NCBI RefSeq assembly: GCF_014199265.1 | Contig: NZ_JACIJG010000014.1 | Span: 1 to 64,000 of the forward strand | DNA from: Brucella daejeonensis | GTDB lineage: Bacteria; Pseudomonadota; Alphaproteobacteria; Rhizobiales; Rhizobiaceae | Reading direction: 5' to 3' | Length of the DNA stretch: 64,000 nucleotides | Shown here: positions 9,189-18,433 of the stretch, piece by piece | Layout: every line of letters starts with the position of its first letter | How positions within the stretch are numbered: the first letter of the stretch is position 1 | Notes under the pieces: model-generated | Seen by the model: only the letters and a program-made list of their open reading frames with translations | Database searches by the model: none | What the model was told of the DNA's origin: nothing | Translations under genes and position numbers: made by a program

Positions 9189-9686
9189 TTAACCGCGCTT
9201 GTCGCCTGCGATCGGCTCCTGATAGGTGAAGCCCATATCCCATGGAAAATATATCCATGTGTCCTGGGAAACCTCGGTAACGAAAGTGTCGATCAGCGGA
9301 CGGCCCTTCGGCTTTGCGTAAACGGTTGCAAAATGCGCCTTGGGCATCATTTCGCGGACGATTGCCGCCGTCTTGCCGGTATCTGTCAGGTCGTCCACGA
9401 CGATGACGCCTTCGCCACCGCGTTCCAGAAGCGCCTGGCTGACACCTTTGAGGATCTGCATGTCGCCCTGCGACGTGTAGTCATGATAAGAGGCGATGCA
9501 CACGGTTTCGATCAGGCGAATGCCCAACTCACGGCAGATGATTGCCGCCGGGACAAGTCCGCCGCGGGTAATCGCGACAATTGCGTGCCATTCGCGGTCC
9601 ATGCCGGCAATCCGCCAGGCGAGGGCGCGGGCATCGCGGTGAAACTGGTCCCAGGAAACGGGAAAGGCTTTATCTGGCAAGGACAT
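9189..9686 (-). CDS. gpt: Xanthine phosphoribosyltransferase
   Basis: Purine salvage enzyme that transfers ribose phosphate from PRPP to xanthine or guanine. It is 165 aa from the chosen start, which is the family length. The PRPP loop VVDDLTDTG and the '[11 protein letters not shown]' segment are present. An in-frame extension of 18 codons exists upstream. The ATG at 9686 (MSLPDKAF) is preferred because GGAG precedes it by about 10 nt and the family starts there. It is monocistronic, on the minus strand. Confidence 0.93.
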   Translation of the reverse strand: MSLPDKAFPVSWDQFHRDARALAWRIAGMDREWHAIVAITRGGLVPAAIICRELGIRLIETVCIASYHDYTSQGDMQILKGVSQALLERGGEGVIVVDDLTDTGKTAAIVREMMPKAHFATVYAKPKGRPLIDTFVTEVSQDTWIYFPWDMGFTYQEPIAGDKRG

Positions 9687-9959
9687 CGAAACGCTCCACG
9701 GAACGGTCCGGAGGTCGTTCTCCGGACCAGCAAAAACCAAAAAACGCGCTGTGACGGATTGCCAAGCGCTGCAACTGTCAGGATCTGCGGCTTTTCTTCT
9801 TCCGCGCCCAGGTGTGCGGGCAGCAGGAGAAGAAAAGGCTCTCCACCCGGCTTAGTCAGCGCCGGGTGATGCTGATAACCGCAAAAGAAGCGTTTTTGCA
9901 AGCGTGTCGTGCAATGACGCGCCTGTTATGGGCGTCAAACTTGTGGCTTGAAGCCGCCC

Positions 9960-10805
9960 CTATCGGGAGAAAAGCGTGAGAATGGGAAGCTCGTTCAGCA
10001 TCGAGCGCGTAACACCGCCGAACACCAGTTCCCGCAGCCGCGAATGGCTGTATGCCCCCATCACCAGAAGATCGGCGCGTTGTGCGATGATATGTTCGCG
10101 CAGGGCGTCCTGGGCATAGCGTCCGTTCGAACTGATAGCCGTTGGCGTTACCTCAATGTGGTGGCGGGATAGCGATTCCGCGATATCATGGCTCGCCAGA
10201 GATCGATCTTCCCCCTCTATCTCCGGCGGATCGACCCAGACCACTTCCGTTCTGTCCGCCTGTTCCATCAAAGGCAGCGCATCGAATGCGGCTCGGGCCG
10301 CCTCGCGCTTGCCGTTAAAGGCGACGACGATGCGGTCAAGCGACACCATCGGCAGCACGGGCGCATAAGGGACGAGCAGAACCGGGCAGCTTGCGTTGAA
10401 AACAATCGTATCGGCGGTTTCGTCATTGGTGCCGGGATCGTCCGGGTCGGGTTGTCCGGCAACCAGCAGTTCCGCGCCAAGGCAGGCCGTCAATACGCCG
10501 TCGGAGGCGGTTCCCGTTTCCGAACGGGTGACGCGATATTCGTAACTTATTTCCTGACGGCGCATCTCGTCCTCAAAGACGCGCTTCAGCCTTTCGGAAA
10601 GCTCCTTGTGCTTCTTGTCGTGGAGTTCGAACATGCCCGGATCGATGAAGCCGTTCGGGTCAGCGTAAACGATGGGCGAAGGAGTGGAATAAAGTCCGAT
10701 GACATGAATATCCGGCACTTTTTGCTTCAAAAGCTCTACGGCAGACATGACCCGTTTCAACTCGGTTTCACTGCGGGCATAGGCAACCACCGTTTTATAG
10801 GACAT
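9960..10805 (-). CDS. Universal stress protein, two tandem UspA domains
   Basis: Cytoplasmic stress protein of 281 aa. The N-terminal Usp domain (about 1-145) begins YKTVVAYARS. The second (about 150-281) ends with the nucleotide-loop type motif 'LLVMGAYSHSRLRELVFGG'. Only the second domain keeps a clear G-x2-G-x9-G-type ATP loop, so it is probably the nucleotide-binding half. Tandem Usp proteins of this size are common in rhizobia and Brucellaceae. It stands alone; no specific regulator site was recognised. Confidence 0.88.
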   Translation of the reverse strand: MSYKTVVAYARSETELKRVMSAVELLKQKVPDIHVIGLYSTPSPIVYADPNGFIDPGMFELHDKKHKELSERLKRVFEDEMRRQEISYEYRVTRSETGTASDGVLTACLGAELLVAGQPDPDDPGTNDETADTIVFNASCPVLLVPYAPVLPMVSLDRIVVAFNGKREAARAAFDALPLMEQADRTEVVWVDPPEIEGEDRSLASHDIAESLSRHHIEVTPTAISSNGRYAQDALREHIIAQRADLLVMGAYSHSRLRELVFGGVTRSMLNELPILTLFSR

Positions 10806-10887
10806 GACCGAACTCCTTCCGGTTGATGTTCAATTTTAGCATATTATGCAACGAGTTGCGCGGATAAAAGGTTGCAGGAGATCAGTG

Positions 10888-11646
10888 TTAGGCCGCTCCT
10901 TCGGTTTGAAGCGAGCCGATCATCTCCTCTATGGCATGGATAGCCTCGTCGATCCTGACAGGGTCGCTCCCGCGGACGACCAGTTCAGTGCTGAAACGGC
11001 CGTTTTCAAATTTCGGATAAGACCCGATGACCGTATCGGGATTGTTTTTCTGGATTTCCGCGAGCGGTGTTCCGATCACGCCTTCGCCGAAAGGGCAATG
11101 TACGGAGCGGGACAGGAGTTTACGGCCGGTTTTCAGCGTCGGCAGGACATTATCGAGCATAGCCTGGAATACCGAAGGAACGCCTGCCATCACATAGACA
11201 TTGCCGATATGAAATCCCGGCGCTGCCGATATCGGATTGTCGATATGTTCCGATCCTTGCGGCATACGGGCCATGCGCTTACGCGAATCGGTAAATTCCA
11301 GCTCGCGTCTGGCGTAATTGTCGGCGAGCAGTTTCATGGCCTTCTCGTCATAGATGCAGGGTACGCCGAAAGCCGTGGAGACCGCATCGGCGGTAATGTC
11401 GTCATGGGTGGGACCGATCCCGCCGGACGTGAAAACATAATCATATTGCGGGCGCAGCGTATTGAGGGCGCCGACGATGGCGGCTTCTTCATCCGGCACG
11501 ATCCGCACCTCTTTCAGATCGATACCTGCCGCAGTCAGCATGTCGGCGAGGTGGCCTATGTTCTTGTCCTTCGTGCGTCCCGAAAGAAGTTCGTCGCCGA
11601 TGGCCAACATTGCGGCCCTGACGGCCTGTTGCGGGTTGTTCGTCAT
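10888..11646 (-). CDS. CinA/MoaB-type molybdopterin-binding domain protein
   Basis: About 252 aa, annotated in relatives as competence/damage-inducible protein A. It carries the MoCF-biosynthesis/CinA N-terminal fold ('AIGDELLSGRTKDKN', 'TSGGIGPTHDDIT'). It lacks the C-terminal CinA nicotinamide-nucleotide deamidase domain, so it is the short form. In full-length CinA the equivalent domain hydrolyses ADP-ribose-like compounds; the activity of the stand-alone form is unsettled. The ATG at 11646 has GGAG at 7-nt spacing, so it is preferred over the ATG 18 bp upstream. Confidence 0.85.
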   Translation of the reverse strand: MTNNPQQAVRAAMLAIGDELLSGRTKDKNIGHLADMLTAAGIDLKEVRIVPDEEAAIVGALNTLRPQYDYVFTSGGIGPTHDDITADAVSTAFGVPCIYDEKAMKLLADNYARRELEFTDSRKRMARMPQGSEHIDNPISAAPGFHIGNVYVMAGVPSVFQAMLDNVLPTLKTGRKLLSRSVHCPFGEGVIGTPLAEIQKNNPDTVIGSYPKFENGRFSTELVVRGSDPVRIDEAIHAIEEMIGSLQTEGAA

Positions 11647-11818
11647 GTCCAGACTCCAGTTCATGGCCCAGTTAAACGCCGGGCCGACAATGCTGCAACT
11701 GGTTTATCATTCCGGTTCACCGGCAGGACGAATGTCCCGTGCCGTGGCAGGCACCCACGGTCATGCCTGTTGCCAGAACAACCGCAACCGCTTGAAGGAA
11801 ACCTGAAACTCGGGAAAG

Positions 11819-11904
11819 TGGTGCGGTCGGCGGGACTTGAACCCGCAAGTCTAAAAGACGACGGATTTTAAGTCCGTTGCGTATACCAGTTTCGCCACGA
11901 CCGC
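11819..11904 (-). tRNA. tRNA-Leu (anticodon UAA)
   Basis: Complete class II tRNA read on the minus strand. The 7-bp acceptor stem GCGGTCG/CGACCGC pairs 11898-11904 with 11823-11829. The T-loop is GGTTCAAGTCC and the anticodon loop CTTAAAA carries UAA. A long variable arm is present, and A plus an encoded CCA lie at 11819-11822. The gene is flanked by the CinA-like and ilvA genes. Confidence 0.96.
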
Positions 11905-12109
11905 AGCGACAGGGTTTCTATGTCATGATTTGTGCGATGAATTCAAGCCAGAAAGCTTGTCAGCAATAACAGTCAAATTCCCGAATTTCCTTACATTCCA
12001 ATGCGCTCCAAACCATTGGCGGATGCTTCAAATCCTTTCTCGTCCTTGTTTACGGCTGCAAAGCCATGTAGCGGTGGGAAAACAGAGCAGGAATGATGAA
12101 AGTTCGAGA

Positions 12110-13366
12110 ATGACCGCCTTCGTAAAATCCGTATCCCAGGCTGAAAAAGCAATGCGTGCGCTCTTTCCCGAAACGCCGCTACAGCTCAACGACTACCTGT
12201 CGCGGAAATATGGTGCGGAGATCTGGCTGAAGCGTGAGGACCTCACGCCCGTGCGCTCCTACAAGATTCGTGGCGCATTCAATTTCATTTCGAAGGCGGT
12301 GAAGACCACCGATGAGAATGCGGTCTTCGTCTGTGCTTCCGCCGGCAATCATGCGCAGGGCTTTGCTTTCGTATGCCGCCATTTCGGACGCAGGGGCGTG
12401 GTTTTCATGCCTGTCACCACTCCGCAGCAGAAAATCGACAAGACGCGTGCTTTTGGCGCTGAATTCATCGAAATCAGGCTTGTCGGCGACATATTCGACG
12501 TCTGCTACGCCGCATCACAGGAGTTCGCAGCCGCCAACAAGGGCGTCATGGTGCCGCCGTTCGACCACCCCGGTATCGTCGAGGGGCAGGCGACCGTCGC
12601 GCTGGAAATCGAGCGGCAACTGCCGGAAGGAAAGAAACCCGATTTCATCCTGCTTCCGGTCGGCGGCGGCGGGCTGTCGGGCGGCGTTACGCAATATATA
12701 TCCGATCTCGACTGGAAAACGGGCTTTCGCTTCATCGAGCCACAGGGGGCGGCGAGCCTCAAGGAGAGTCTCAAGGCAGGAAAGCGGGTCAGGCTTTCTC
12801 ATGTCGATAACTTTGTCGACGGTGCTGCCGTCGCGGAAATCGGGAAAGAAAACTTCAAGCTTCTCAAGAGGTTCGATCCGAAAACTGTCATAACAGTCCC
12901 GGAGAATCGGCTTTGCGCCACCATCGTCGAGATGCTCAATATCGAAGGCGTGGTGCTGGAACCGGCTGGTGCGCTTGGCATCGACGCGCTGAAGGATTTC
13001 AGGAAGAGCGACATCAAGGGAAAGCGCATCGTCATTGTCGTGTCGGGCGGCAATTTCGATTTCGAGCGTCTGCCGGACGTGCGCGAACGCGCACTTCGTT
13101 TCGAGGGGCTGAAGAAGTATTTCATCTTCCGCTTTCCGCAGCGTCCCGGCGCGCTGCGGTCGTTCCTCGATCTTCTGGGACCGGAGGACGATATTGCGCG
13201 GTTCGAATATCTTAAGAAATCCGCGCGCAATTTCGGTTCGGTGCTGATTGGCATCGAGACGAAGAATGCGGCCAATTTCAAGCTTCTGGAGAAGAAATTC
13301 GCCGAAGCTGGCTGGGCCTATCAGGACATAACCGACAATCAGGTGCTGGCCGATTTCATCATCTGA
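12110..13366 (+). CDS. ilvA: Threonine dehydratase (threonine ammonia-lyase)
   Basis: PLP enzyme converting threonine to 2-oxobutanoate, the first step of isoleucine synthesis. It is 418 aa, the short single-regulatory-domain type. The PLP lysine is Lys52 in SYKIRGAFNF; the phosphate loop 'LPVGGGGLSGG' is clear; and a C-terminal ACT-like domain begins near residue 325 (YFIFRFPQRPGALR). The reading frame is open 60 codons further upstream. That extension has no coding character and the family starts at MTAFVKSV. A strong ribosome site is not obvious. Confidence 0.93.
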   Translation: MTAFVKSVSQAEKAMRALFPETPLQLNDYLSRKYGAEIWLKREDLTPVRSYKIRGAFNFISKAVKTTDENAVFVCASAGNHAQGFAFVCRHFGRRGVVFMPVTTPQQKIDKTRAFGAEFIEIRLVGDIFDVCYAASQEFAAANKGVMVPPFDHPGIVEGQATVALEIERQLPEGKKPDFILLPVGGGGLSGGVTQYISDLDWKTGFRFIEPQGAASLKESLKAGKRVRLSHVDNFVDGAAVAEIGKENFKLLKRFDPKTVITVPENRLCATIVEMLNIEGVVLEPAGALGIDALKDFRKSDIKGKRIVIVVSGGNFDFERLPDVRERALRFEGLKKYFIFRFPQRPGALRSFLDLLGPEDDIARFEYLKKSARNFGSVLIGIETKNAANFKLLEKKFAEAGWAYQDITDNQVLADFII

Positions 13367-13399
13367 TTTCGGTCTCCCGGCGAAATCGATTGCTTTTTT
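13365..13399 (+). terminator. Possible terminator after ilvA
   Basis: A 7-bp stem (13365-13371 with 13381-13387) overlaps the ilvA stop codon, and gattgcttttttg follows. The gap between stem and T-run is larger than ideal, so this is tentative. Confidence 0.4.
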
Positions 13400-13655
13400 G
13401 CTGAAAACACCCCATATGGCGGCTCAGGCGCATGGGCCGACAGCGTTGTCGGCTTTCCCGGCATTGGACTTGTTGCGTCTCGCCTCTGGCTTCCGGAATG
13501 GTTCGGCAGCAGGGGAGATCCGAGCAATGTTCGGGCACGGCAGCGCAAGTCGCAGGGATTGAACGAGCAGTTTATTCCGGCGTCCCGTCGTTATCATTGA
13601 AGAGTTTTTTGTCCGGCAAGTTGCGCTTGACCGGCACGGATGCGGACCATGGCTC

Positions 13656-15074
13656 ATGGTGCCGCCGAAAGAGATTGAATTGACTAACAAGATTATGGAC
13701 GAAACCACGGGCGGCTTTGCAGCACTCGGCGTCACCGGCATTCTGCTCAAGGGCGTTGAAGCAGCCGGTATGATCGAACCTAAGCCTATCCAGATGCAGG
13801 CGATCCCGCATCAGCTCGAAGGCCGGGACATTCTGGGCATCGCCCAGACGGGTTCGGGCAAGACGGCGGCTTTCAGCCTTCCCATTCTCCAGAAGATCAT
13901 CGGACTTGGCGACAAGCGCCGCCCGAAAACCGCGCGTGCGCTGATCCTCGCGCCGACGCGTGAACTGGCGGTGCAGATCGAGCAGACGATCCGCAACGTA
14001 TCCAAACAGGCGCACATCTCGACGGCGCTCGTTCTGGGCGGCGTCTCCAAGCTGTCGCAGATCAAGCGTATCGCTCCGGGCATCGATGTTCTGATTGCAA
14101 CGCCAGGACGCCTGACCGATCTGATGCGCGACGGCCTTGTCGATCTTTCGCAGACGCGCTGGCTTGTGCTCGATGAAGCTGACCGTATGCTCGACATGGG
14201 GTTCATCAACGATGTGAAGCGCATTGCCAAGGCCACCCATGCCGAACGGCAGACCGCGCTGTTCTCGGCCACCATGCCCAAGGAAATCGCCTCGCTGGCA
14301 TCGAGCCTGCTGCGCGACCCGGTTCGTGTCGAGGTGGCTCCGCAGGGAACGACCGCCGCCGAAATCACGCAGGTTGTGCATCCGGTGCCGACGAAGGAGA
14401 AGCGCCGCCTCCTGTCCGCCTTGCTGGCGGACAAGGACATGCGCTCGGTGATCGTCTTTACGCGCACGAAGCATGGCGCCGATGCCGTGGTGCGCCATCT
14501 GGAGCGCGACGGCTACGACGTTGCCGCCATCCACGGCAACAAGTCGCAGAATGCGCGCCAGCGCGCCTTGAACGGTTTTCGCGACGGGACGTTGCGGATT
14601 CTGATTGCGACCGATATTGCCGCGCGCGGCATCGACGTGCCGGGCATCAGCCATGTCGTGAACTATGACCTGCCGGATGAGCCGGAAACCTATGTGCATC
14701 GTATCGGCCGTACCGGCCGTAACGGAGCGAGCGGCGCGTCGATCACGCTTTACGATGCCGCAACTGAGGATTCCAAGCTGCGGGCGGTCGAACGTGTCAC
14801 GCGCGGCAAACTTCCGATCAAGGATGCGCCTGTGGAACTTGCACCGCCACCGGCTCCGCGAAGTGGAGCGCAGAATGGCGCTCCGGGCGAGCGGCCGCAA
14901 AAGACGCAGCATCGGAAAGGCGGAACGCCGCAGAAGCATCGCCGTCCGGCGCCAAAGGCGGGCGAGCACCGTTCTGGCGGTCATTCCGCCAGCGAGGCAG
15001 CGCCCAAGGCAAAACGTCCGTTCCGCCGCAAACGGCGCAATGCCGGCGGCAATGGTGGCCAGCGCGCGGCCTGA
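13656..15074 (+). CDS. DEAD-box RNA helicase (RhlE-like)
   Basis: ATP-dependent RNA helicase of 472 aa. Motif I is QTGSGKT, motif II DEAD (VLDEADRMLD) and motif III SAT. Motifs V and VI are ARGID and YVHRIGRTGR. A basic low-complexity tail rich in Arg, Lys, Gly and His follows from about residue 385, as in RhlE/cold-shock helicases that act on rRNA or mRNA. The start is uncertain: ATG at 13656, a TTG 24 bp later and ATG at 13695 are all in frame, with only weak ribosome sites. Confidence 0.92.
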   Translation: MVPPKEIELTNKIMDETTGGFAALGVTGILLKGVEAAGMIEPKPIQMQAIPHQLEGRDILGIAQTGSGKTAAFSLPILQKIIGLGDKRRPKTARALILAPTRELAVQIEQTIRNVSKQAHISTALVLGGVSKLSQIKRIAPGIDVLIATPGRLTDLMRDGLVDLSQTRWLVLDEADRMLDMGFINDVKRIAKATHAERQTALFSATMPKEIASLASSLLRDPVRVEVAPQGTTAAEITQVVHPVPTKEKRRLLSALLADKDMRSVIVFTRTKHGADAVVRHLERDGYDVAAIHGNKSQNARQRALNGFRDGTLRILIATDIAARGIDVPGISHVVNYDLPDEPETYVHRIGRTGRNGASGASITLYDAATEDSKLRAVERVTRGKLPIKDAPVELAPPPAPRSGAQNGAPGERPQKTQHRKGGTPQKHRRPAPKAGEHRSGGHSASEAAPKAKRPFRRKRRNAGGNGGQRAA

Positions 15075-15104
15075 CCGGCGAGAACAGGCTCGAACATTTT
15101 TTCA

Positions 15105-15132
15105 AAAAGCCGCCTATTTCGGGCGGCTTTTC
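15105..15132 (+). terminator. Intrinsic terminator after the DEAD-box gene
   Basis: A perfect 10-bp stem aaaagccgcc/ggcggctttt (15105-15114 with 15122-15131) has a 7-nt loop and a T-rich 3' side. It lies 31 bp after the helicase stop. Confidence 0.85.
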
Positions 15133-15251
15133 TATTCGCAACGCATTTATGGGTTTCGAATTGCGTGGCAGGCTGAAAAATTATTCCCTGCTTGCTTGAA
15201 GGGAAGGGCGCTTCCCCATAATTTCCCTGACAAACAGGAAGGATGAAAGCC

Positions 15252-16280
15252 ATGCTGCAATCGGTGCTCGACGCTATCGGCAATACGCCGTTGATCCATC
15301 TGAAAAAGGCCTCCGAGCTTACCGGTTGCAATATTTACGGCAAGGCGGAATTTCTCAATCCCGGCCAGTCGGTAAAGGATCGGGCCGCACTTTACATCAT
15401 TCGCGATGCTGAAAAGCGCGGGCTTCTGAAGCCCGGCGGCGTGATCGTCGAGGGCACTGCCGGCAATACCGGGATCGGTCTGACGATGGTCGCAAAAGCG
15501 CTCGGCTATCGCACGGTCATCGTCATTCCCGAAACTCAGAGCCAGGAAAAGAAGGACGCCCTGCGTCTTCTGGGCGCCGAACTGATCGAAGTTCCGGCGG
15601 CTCCCTATCGGAATCCGAACAATTATGTGCGCCTGTCGGGGCGGCTGGCGGAACAGCTTGCGAAGAGCGAGCCGAATGGCGCGATCTGGGCCAATCAGTT
15701 CGATAATCCGGTCAATCGTCAGGCGCATATCGAGACCACTGCACAGGAAATCTGGCGCGAGACCAACGGCAAGGTCGACGGTTTCGTTGCCGCTGTGGGG
15801 TCTGGCGGCACGCTTGTCGGAACGGCTTTCGGCCTGAAGGATCATAACGCCGATATCAAGGTCGCGCTTGCCGACCCTTACGGGGCTGCGCTTCATTCCT
15901 TCTATACAACGGGTGAATTGAAGGCGGAGGGCGATTCGATCACCGAAGGTATCGGGCAGGGGCGTATCACAGCCAATCTTGAAGGCTTTACGCCCGATTT
16001 CTCGTATCGCGTCTCCGACTCGGATGCCCTTGAAGTCGTGTTCGACCTGGTTGAAAACGAGGGGCTTTGCCTCGGCGGCTCCTCCGGCATCAACATTGCC
16101 GGTGCAATCCGGCTTGCAAAAGATCTCGGGCCGAGCCACACAATTGTGACGGTGCTTTGCGACTATGGCAATCGCTACCAGTCGAAGCTGTTCAATCCTG
16201 TCTTCCTACGCGGCAAGAACCTGCCCGTGCCGGGATGGCTGGAACAAGAGACCGAGATAGACATACCGTTCGAGGGATAA
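15252..16280 (+). CDS. cysK: Cysteine synthase A family PLP enzyme
   Basis: Condenses O-acetylserine with sulfide to give cysteine. The PLP lysine is Lys42 in NPGQSVKDR. The substrate loop reads GTAGNTGIG, with Ala where classical CysK has Ser (TSGNTG), so substrate preference should be checked. The protein is 342 aa. The start at 15252 is chosen because AGGAAGG lies 9 nt upstream; that site abuts the in-frame ATG at 15243. It heads a tight cluster with alaX, sseA and a GNAT gene, which suggests a shared sulfur/alanine theme. Confidence 0.88.
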   Translation: MLQSVLDAIGNTPLIHLKKASELTGCNIYGKAEFLNPGQSVKDRAALYIIRDAEKRGLLKPGGVIVEGTAGNTGIGLTMVAKALGYRTVIVIPETQSQEKKDALRLLGAELIEVPAAPYRNPNNYVRLSGRLAEQLAKSEPNGAIWANQFDNPVNRQAHIETTAQEIWRETNGKVDGFVAAVGSGGTLVGTAFGLKDHNADIKVALADPYGAALHSFYTTGELKAEGDSITEGIGQGRITANLEGFTPDFSYRVSDSDALEVVFDLVENEGLCLGGSSGINIAGAIRLAKDLGPSHTIVTVLCDYGNRYQSKLFNPVFLRGKNLPVPGWLEQETEIDIPFEG

Positions 16281-16282
16281 TC

Positions 16283-17026
16283 ATGGCATACGAGACCGAA
16301 GCGCTTTTCCGCGAAGATTCCTATCTTTCAACGGTGGAGGGCACGGTACTCGCCATGACCGAAACCGGCGGGGTCATTCTCGACCGGACGAATTTTTACG
16401 CCACCTCGGGCGGGCAGCCGGGGGATATCGGCTTTTTTGAACGGGCCGACGGTTCGCGCATCGAAGTGGCTGCGACCGTCACCGGAGAAAACAAGAACGA
16501 GATCATTCATGTTCCCGCTGATGGCCAGGCCTCACCGGAAGTCGGCGAGAAACTGGTTCTGCATGTGGACTGGCCGCGCCGTTACAAGCTGATGCGGATG
16601 CATACGGCCTGCCATTTGCTTTCGGTCGTCTGCCCGTTTCCGATCACCGGCGCAGCCGTAGGCGAAGATGAAAGCCGCATCGATTTCGATCTGCCCGACC
16701 CCACCTATACGAAGGAATTCGTGACCGAGAAGCTGATGGAAAGAGTGAAGGCCAACGATCCCGTTGCCATCCGCTGGATCAGCGATGACGAATTTCTCGC
16801 TAACCCCGATATCGTGAAGTCGAAGAATGTGCGCCCGCCAGTGGGGCTGGGACGCATCCGTCTTGTCGTCATCGGTGAAAACGGCATTGTCGATTCGCAA
16901 CCTTGCGGCGGTACGCACGTTTCCGAAACGCAGGAGGTGGGTGAAATCCATATTGGCAAGATCGAAAAGAAGGGTAAGGAAAATCGTCGCTTCCGTATCC
17001 GTTTTGGTAGTTTGCCGGAAGCTTGA
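16283..17026 (+). CDS. alaX: Alanyl-tRNA editing protein AlaX
   Basis: Free-standing trans-editing enzyme that deacylates Ser- or Gly-tRNA(Ala). It is 247 aa and corresponds to the second additional (editing) domain of AlaRS. The zinc ligands are visible as HTACH near residue 109 and PCGGTH near residue 211. The N-terminal 'DRTNFYATSGGQPGD' element is typical. It begins two bases after cysK, with GAGGG inside the cysK end as ribosome site. The reading frame is open upstream into cysK, but that extension is only overlap. Confidence 0.93.
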   Translation: MAYETEALFREDSYLSTVEGTVLAMTETGGVILDRTNFYATSGGQPGDIGFFERADGSRIEVAATVTGENKNEIIHVPADGQASPEVGEKLVLHVDWPRRYKLMRMHTACHLLSVVCPFPITGAAVGEDESRIDFDLPDPTYTKEFVTEKLMERVKANDPVAIRWISDDEFLANPDIVKSKNVRPPVGLGRIRLVVIGENGIVDSQPCGGTHVSETQEVGEIHIGKIEKKGKENRRFRIRFGSLPEA

Positions 17027-17046
17027 GGCGTTTGGGAGGAATTGTC

Positions 17047-17901
17047 ATGGCTGTGAAGAGCGGATTCGTCGTTTCACGAAACTGGTTGAAGGACAGGCTT
17101 GGCAAGCCGGGCATCGCTATTGTGGATGCATCCTGGTATCTTCCCGCAGCCGGACGCGACGGACAGGAAGAATATAATGCCGCGCATATTCCCGGCGCCG
17201 TCTTTTTCGATCAGGATGAAATTGCGAACAAGCAATCCGGCTTGCCGCATACCTTGCCATCTCCTGAGCTTTTTGCGCATCACGTAGGCGCCATGGGCAT
17301 AACCGCCAATGAAACTGTCGTCGTCTATGACGGCCCCGGCATGTTTTCAGCGCCTCGGGTATGGTGGCTGTTCCGTATCATGGGAGTGGAGAATGTCTTC
17401 GTTCTCGATGGCGGTTTCGACGGATGGAGGAAGGCCGGCTATCCGGTCACCAAAGACGCTACCAGAGTAGCATCGACGCTTTTCACGCCTTCGTTCAAAG
17501 AAGCGGCCGTGGTGAGTTTCAGCGAAATGCGCGAGATCGTGGACGGACATAGCTCGCAGATCGCCGACGCACGAGCAGCGGGGCGTTTTACCGGACGCGA
17601 GGCGGAACCGCGACCCGGTATGCGCTCCGGCCATATGCCGGGCGCGCGCAATGTTCCTGTCGGTACGTTATCGGAAAATGGTGAACTGAAAGATCTGGAG
17701 AGCCTGCGCAGGATTTTCGATGAAGCGGGCATCGATCTTGAAAAGCCGGTCGTCACGAGTTGCGGATCGGGGGTTACCGCCGCCGTCATCTCGCTTGCGC
17801 TGTCATCGCTGGGGCACAGGGATAATCGGCTCTATGACGGTTCGTGGAGCGAATGGGGAAGCAGGCAGGACACGCCGGTCGTCACGGGCGACGCTGAATA
17901 A
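17047..17901 (+). CDS. sseA: 3-mercaptopyruvate sulfurtransferase
   Basis: Two-domain rhodanese family enzyme, 284 aa, that transfers sulfur from 3-mercaptopyruvate to thiols or cyanide. The active loop CGSGVTA (Cys239) is the MST form, not the CRKGVT of thiosulfate sulfurtransferases. The chosen ATG has GGGAGGA at 7-nt spacing. An in-frame ATG 24 bp upstream overlaps alaX. It lies within the cysK-alaX-sseA-GNAT transcription unit. Confidence 0.93.
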   Translation: MAVKSGFVVSRNWLKDRLGKPGIAIVDASWYLPAAGRDGQEEYNAAHIPGAVFFDQDEIANKQSGLPHTLPSPELFAHHVGAMGITANETVVVYDGPGMFSAPRVWWLFRIMGVENVFVLDGGFDGWRKAGYPVTKDATRVASTLFTPSFKEAAVVSFSEMREIVDGHSSQIADARAAGRFTGREAEPRPGMRSGHMPGARNVPVGTLSENGELKDLESLRRIFDEAGIDLEKPVVTSCGSGVTAAVISLALSSLGHRDNRLYDGSWSEWGSRQDTPVVTGDAE

Positions 17902-18423
17902 ATGCCGGAAAAACTGACCGCCCGTATCACCCATCTGGAAATGTCGGCCCGTCCGGCCATTTCGGTGCCGGTGCCGTCCGGCATCCGGCTTGCGATCATG
18001 CGAGCGGGCGATATGCCAGTCCATTACTATCGCTACCTATACGAAAAGGTCGGGCGAAAGCATCACTGGATGATGCGCCGTGTTCAGACCGATGCGGAGG
18101 TTGCTACGGCGATCCACGCCGAAACGAGCGAGATTCACGTTCTGTATGCGGAAGGTTGTCCGGCAGGTTTTGTCGAGTTCGACCTGTCGGCGCTGCCCGA
18201 TGCTGTGGAAATTCTCTATTTCGGCCTTATCGACGATTTTCAGGGGCGAGGGCTCGCCAGGTTTTTCATGAGCGAGGCCATCGCGGCGGCCTGGGCGCAT
18301 GATCCGCAAAAAGTGACGATCCATACCAATACGCTGGATAGTCCCCGTGCGTTACAGCTTTATCAGAAAATGGGTTTCGTGCCTGTCGGCTGGTCCGAAG
18401 AGGAAGTCGAACCGTGGGACTGA
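17902..18423 (+). CDS. GNAT family N-acetyltransferase
   Basis: 173 aa, starting on the base after the sseA stop codon. The GNAT core is recognisable: acceptor-side strands (MPVHYYRYLYEKVGRKH) and the acetyl-CoA pyrophosphate loop in 'GLIDDFQGRGLARFFM'. A final strand 'LYQKMGFVPVG' follows. The acceptor cannot be deduced. Tight linkage to sseA suggests co-expression with the sulfur cluster. Confidence 0.85.
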   Translation: MPEKLTARITHLEMSARPAISVPVPSGIRLAIMRAGDMPVHYYRYLYEKVGRKHHWMMRRVQTDAEVATAIHAETSEIHVLYAEGCPAGFVEFDLSALPDAVEILYFGLIDDFQGRGLARFFMSEAIAAAWAHDPQKVTIHTNTLDSPRALQLYQKMGFVPVGWSEEEVEPWD

Positions 18424-18433
18424 TATGCGGCTG

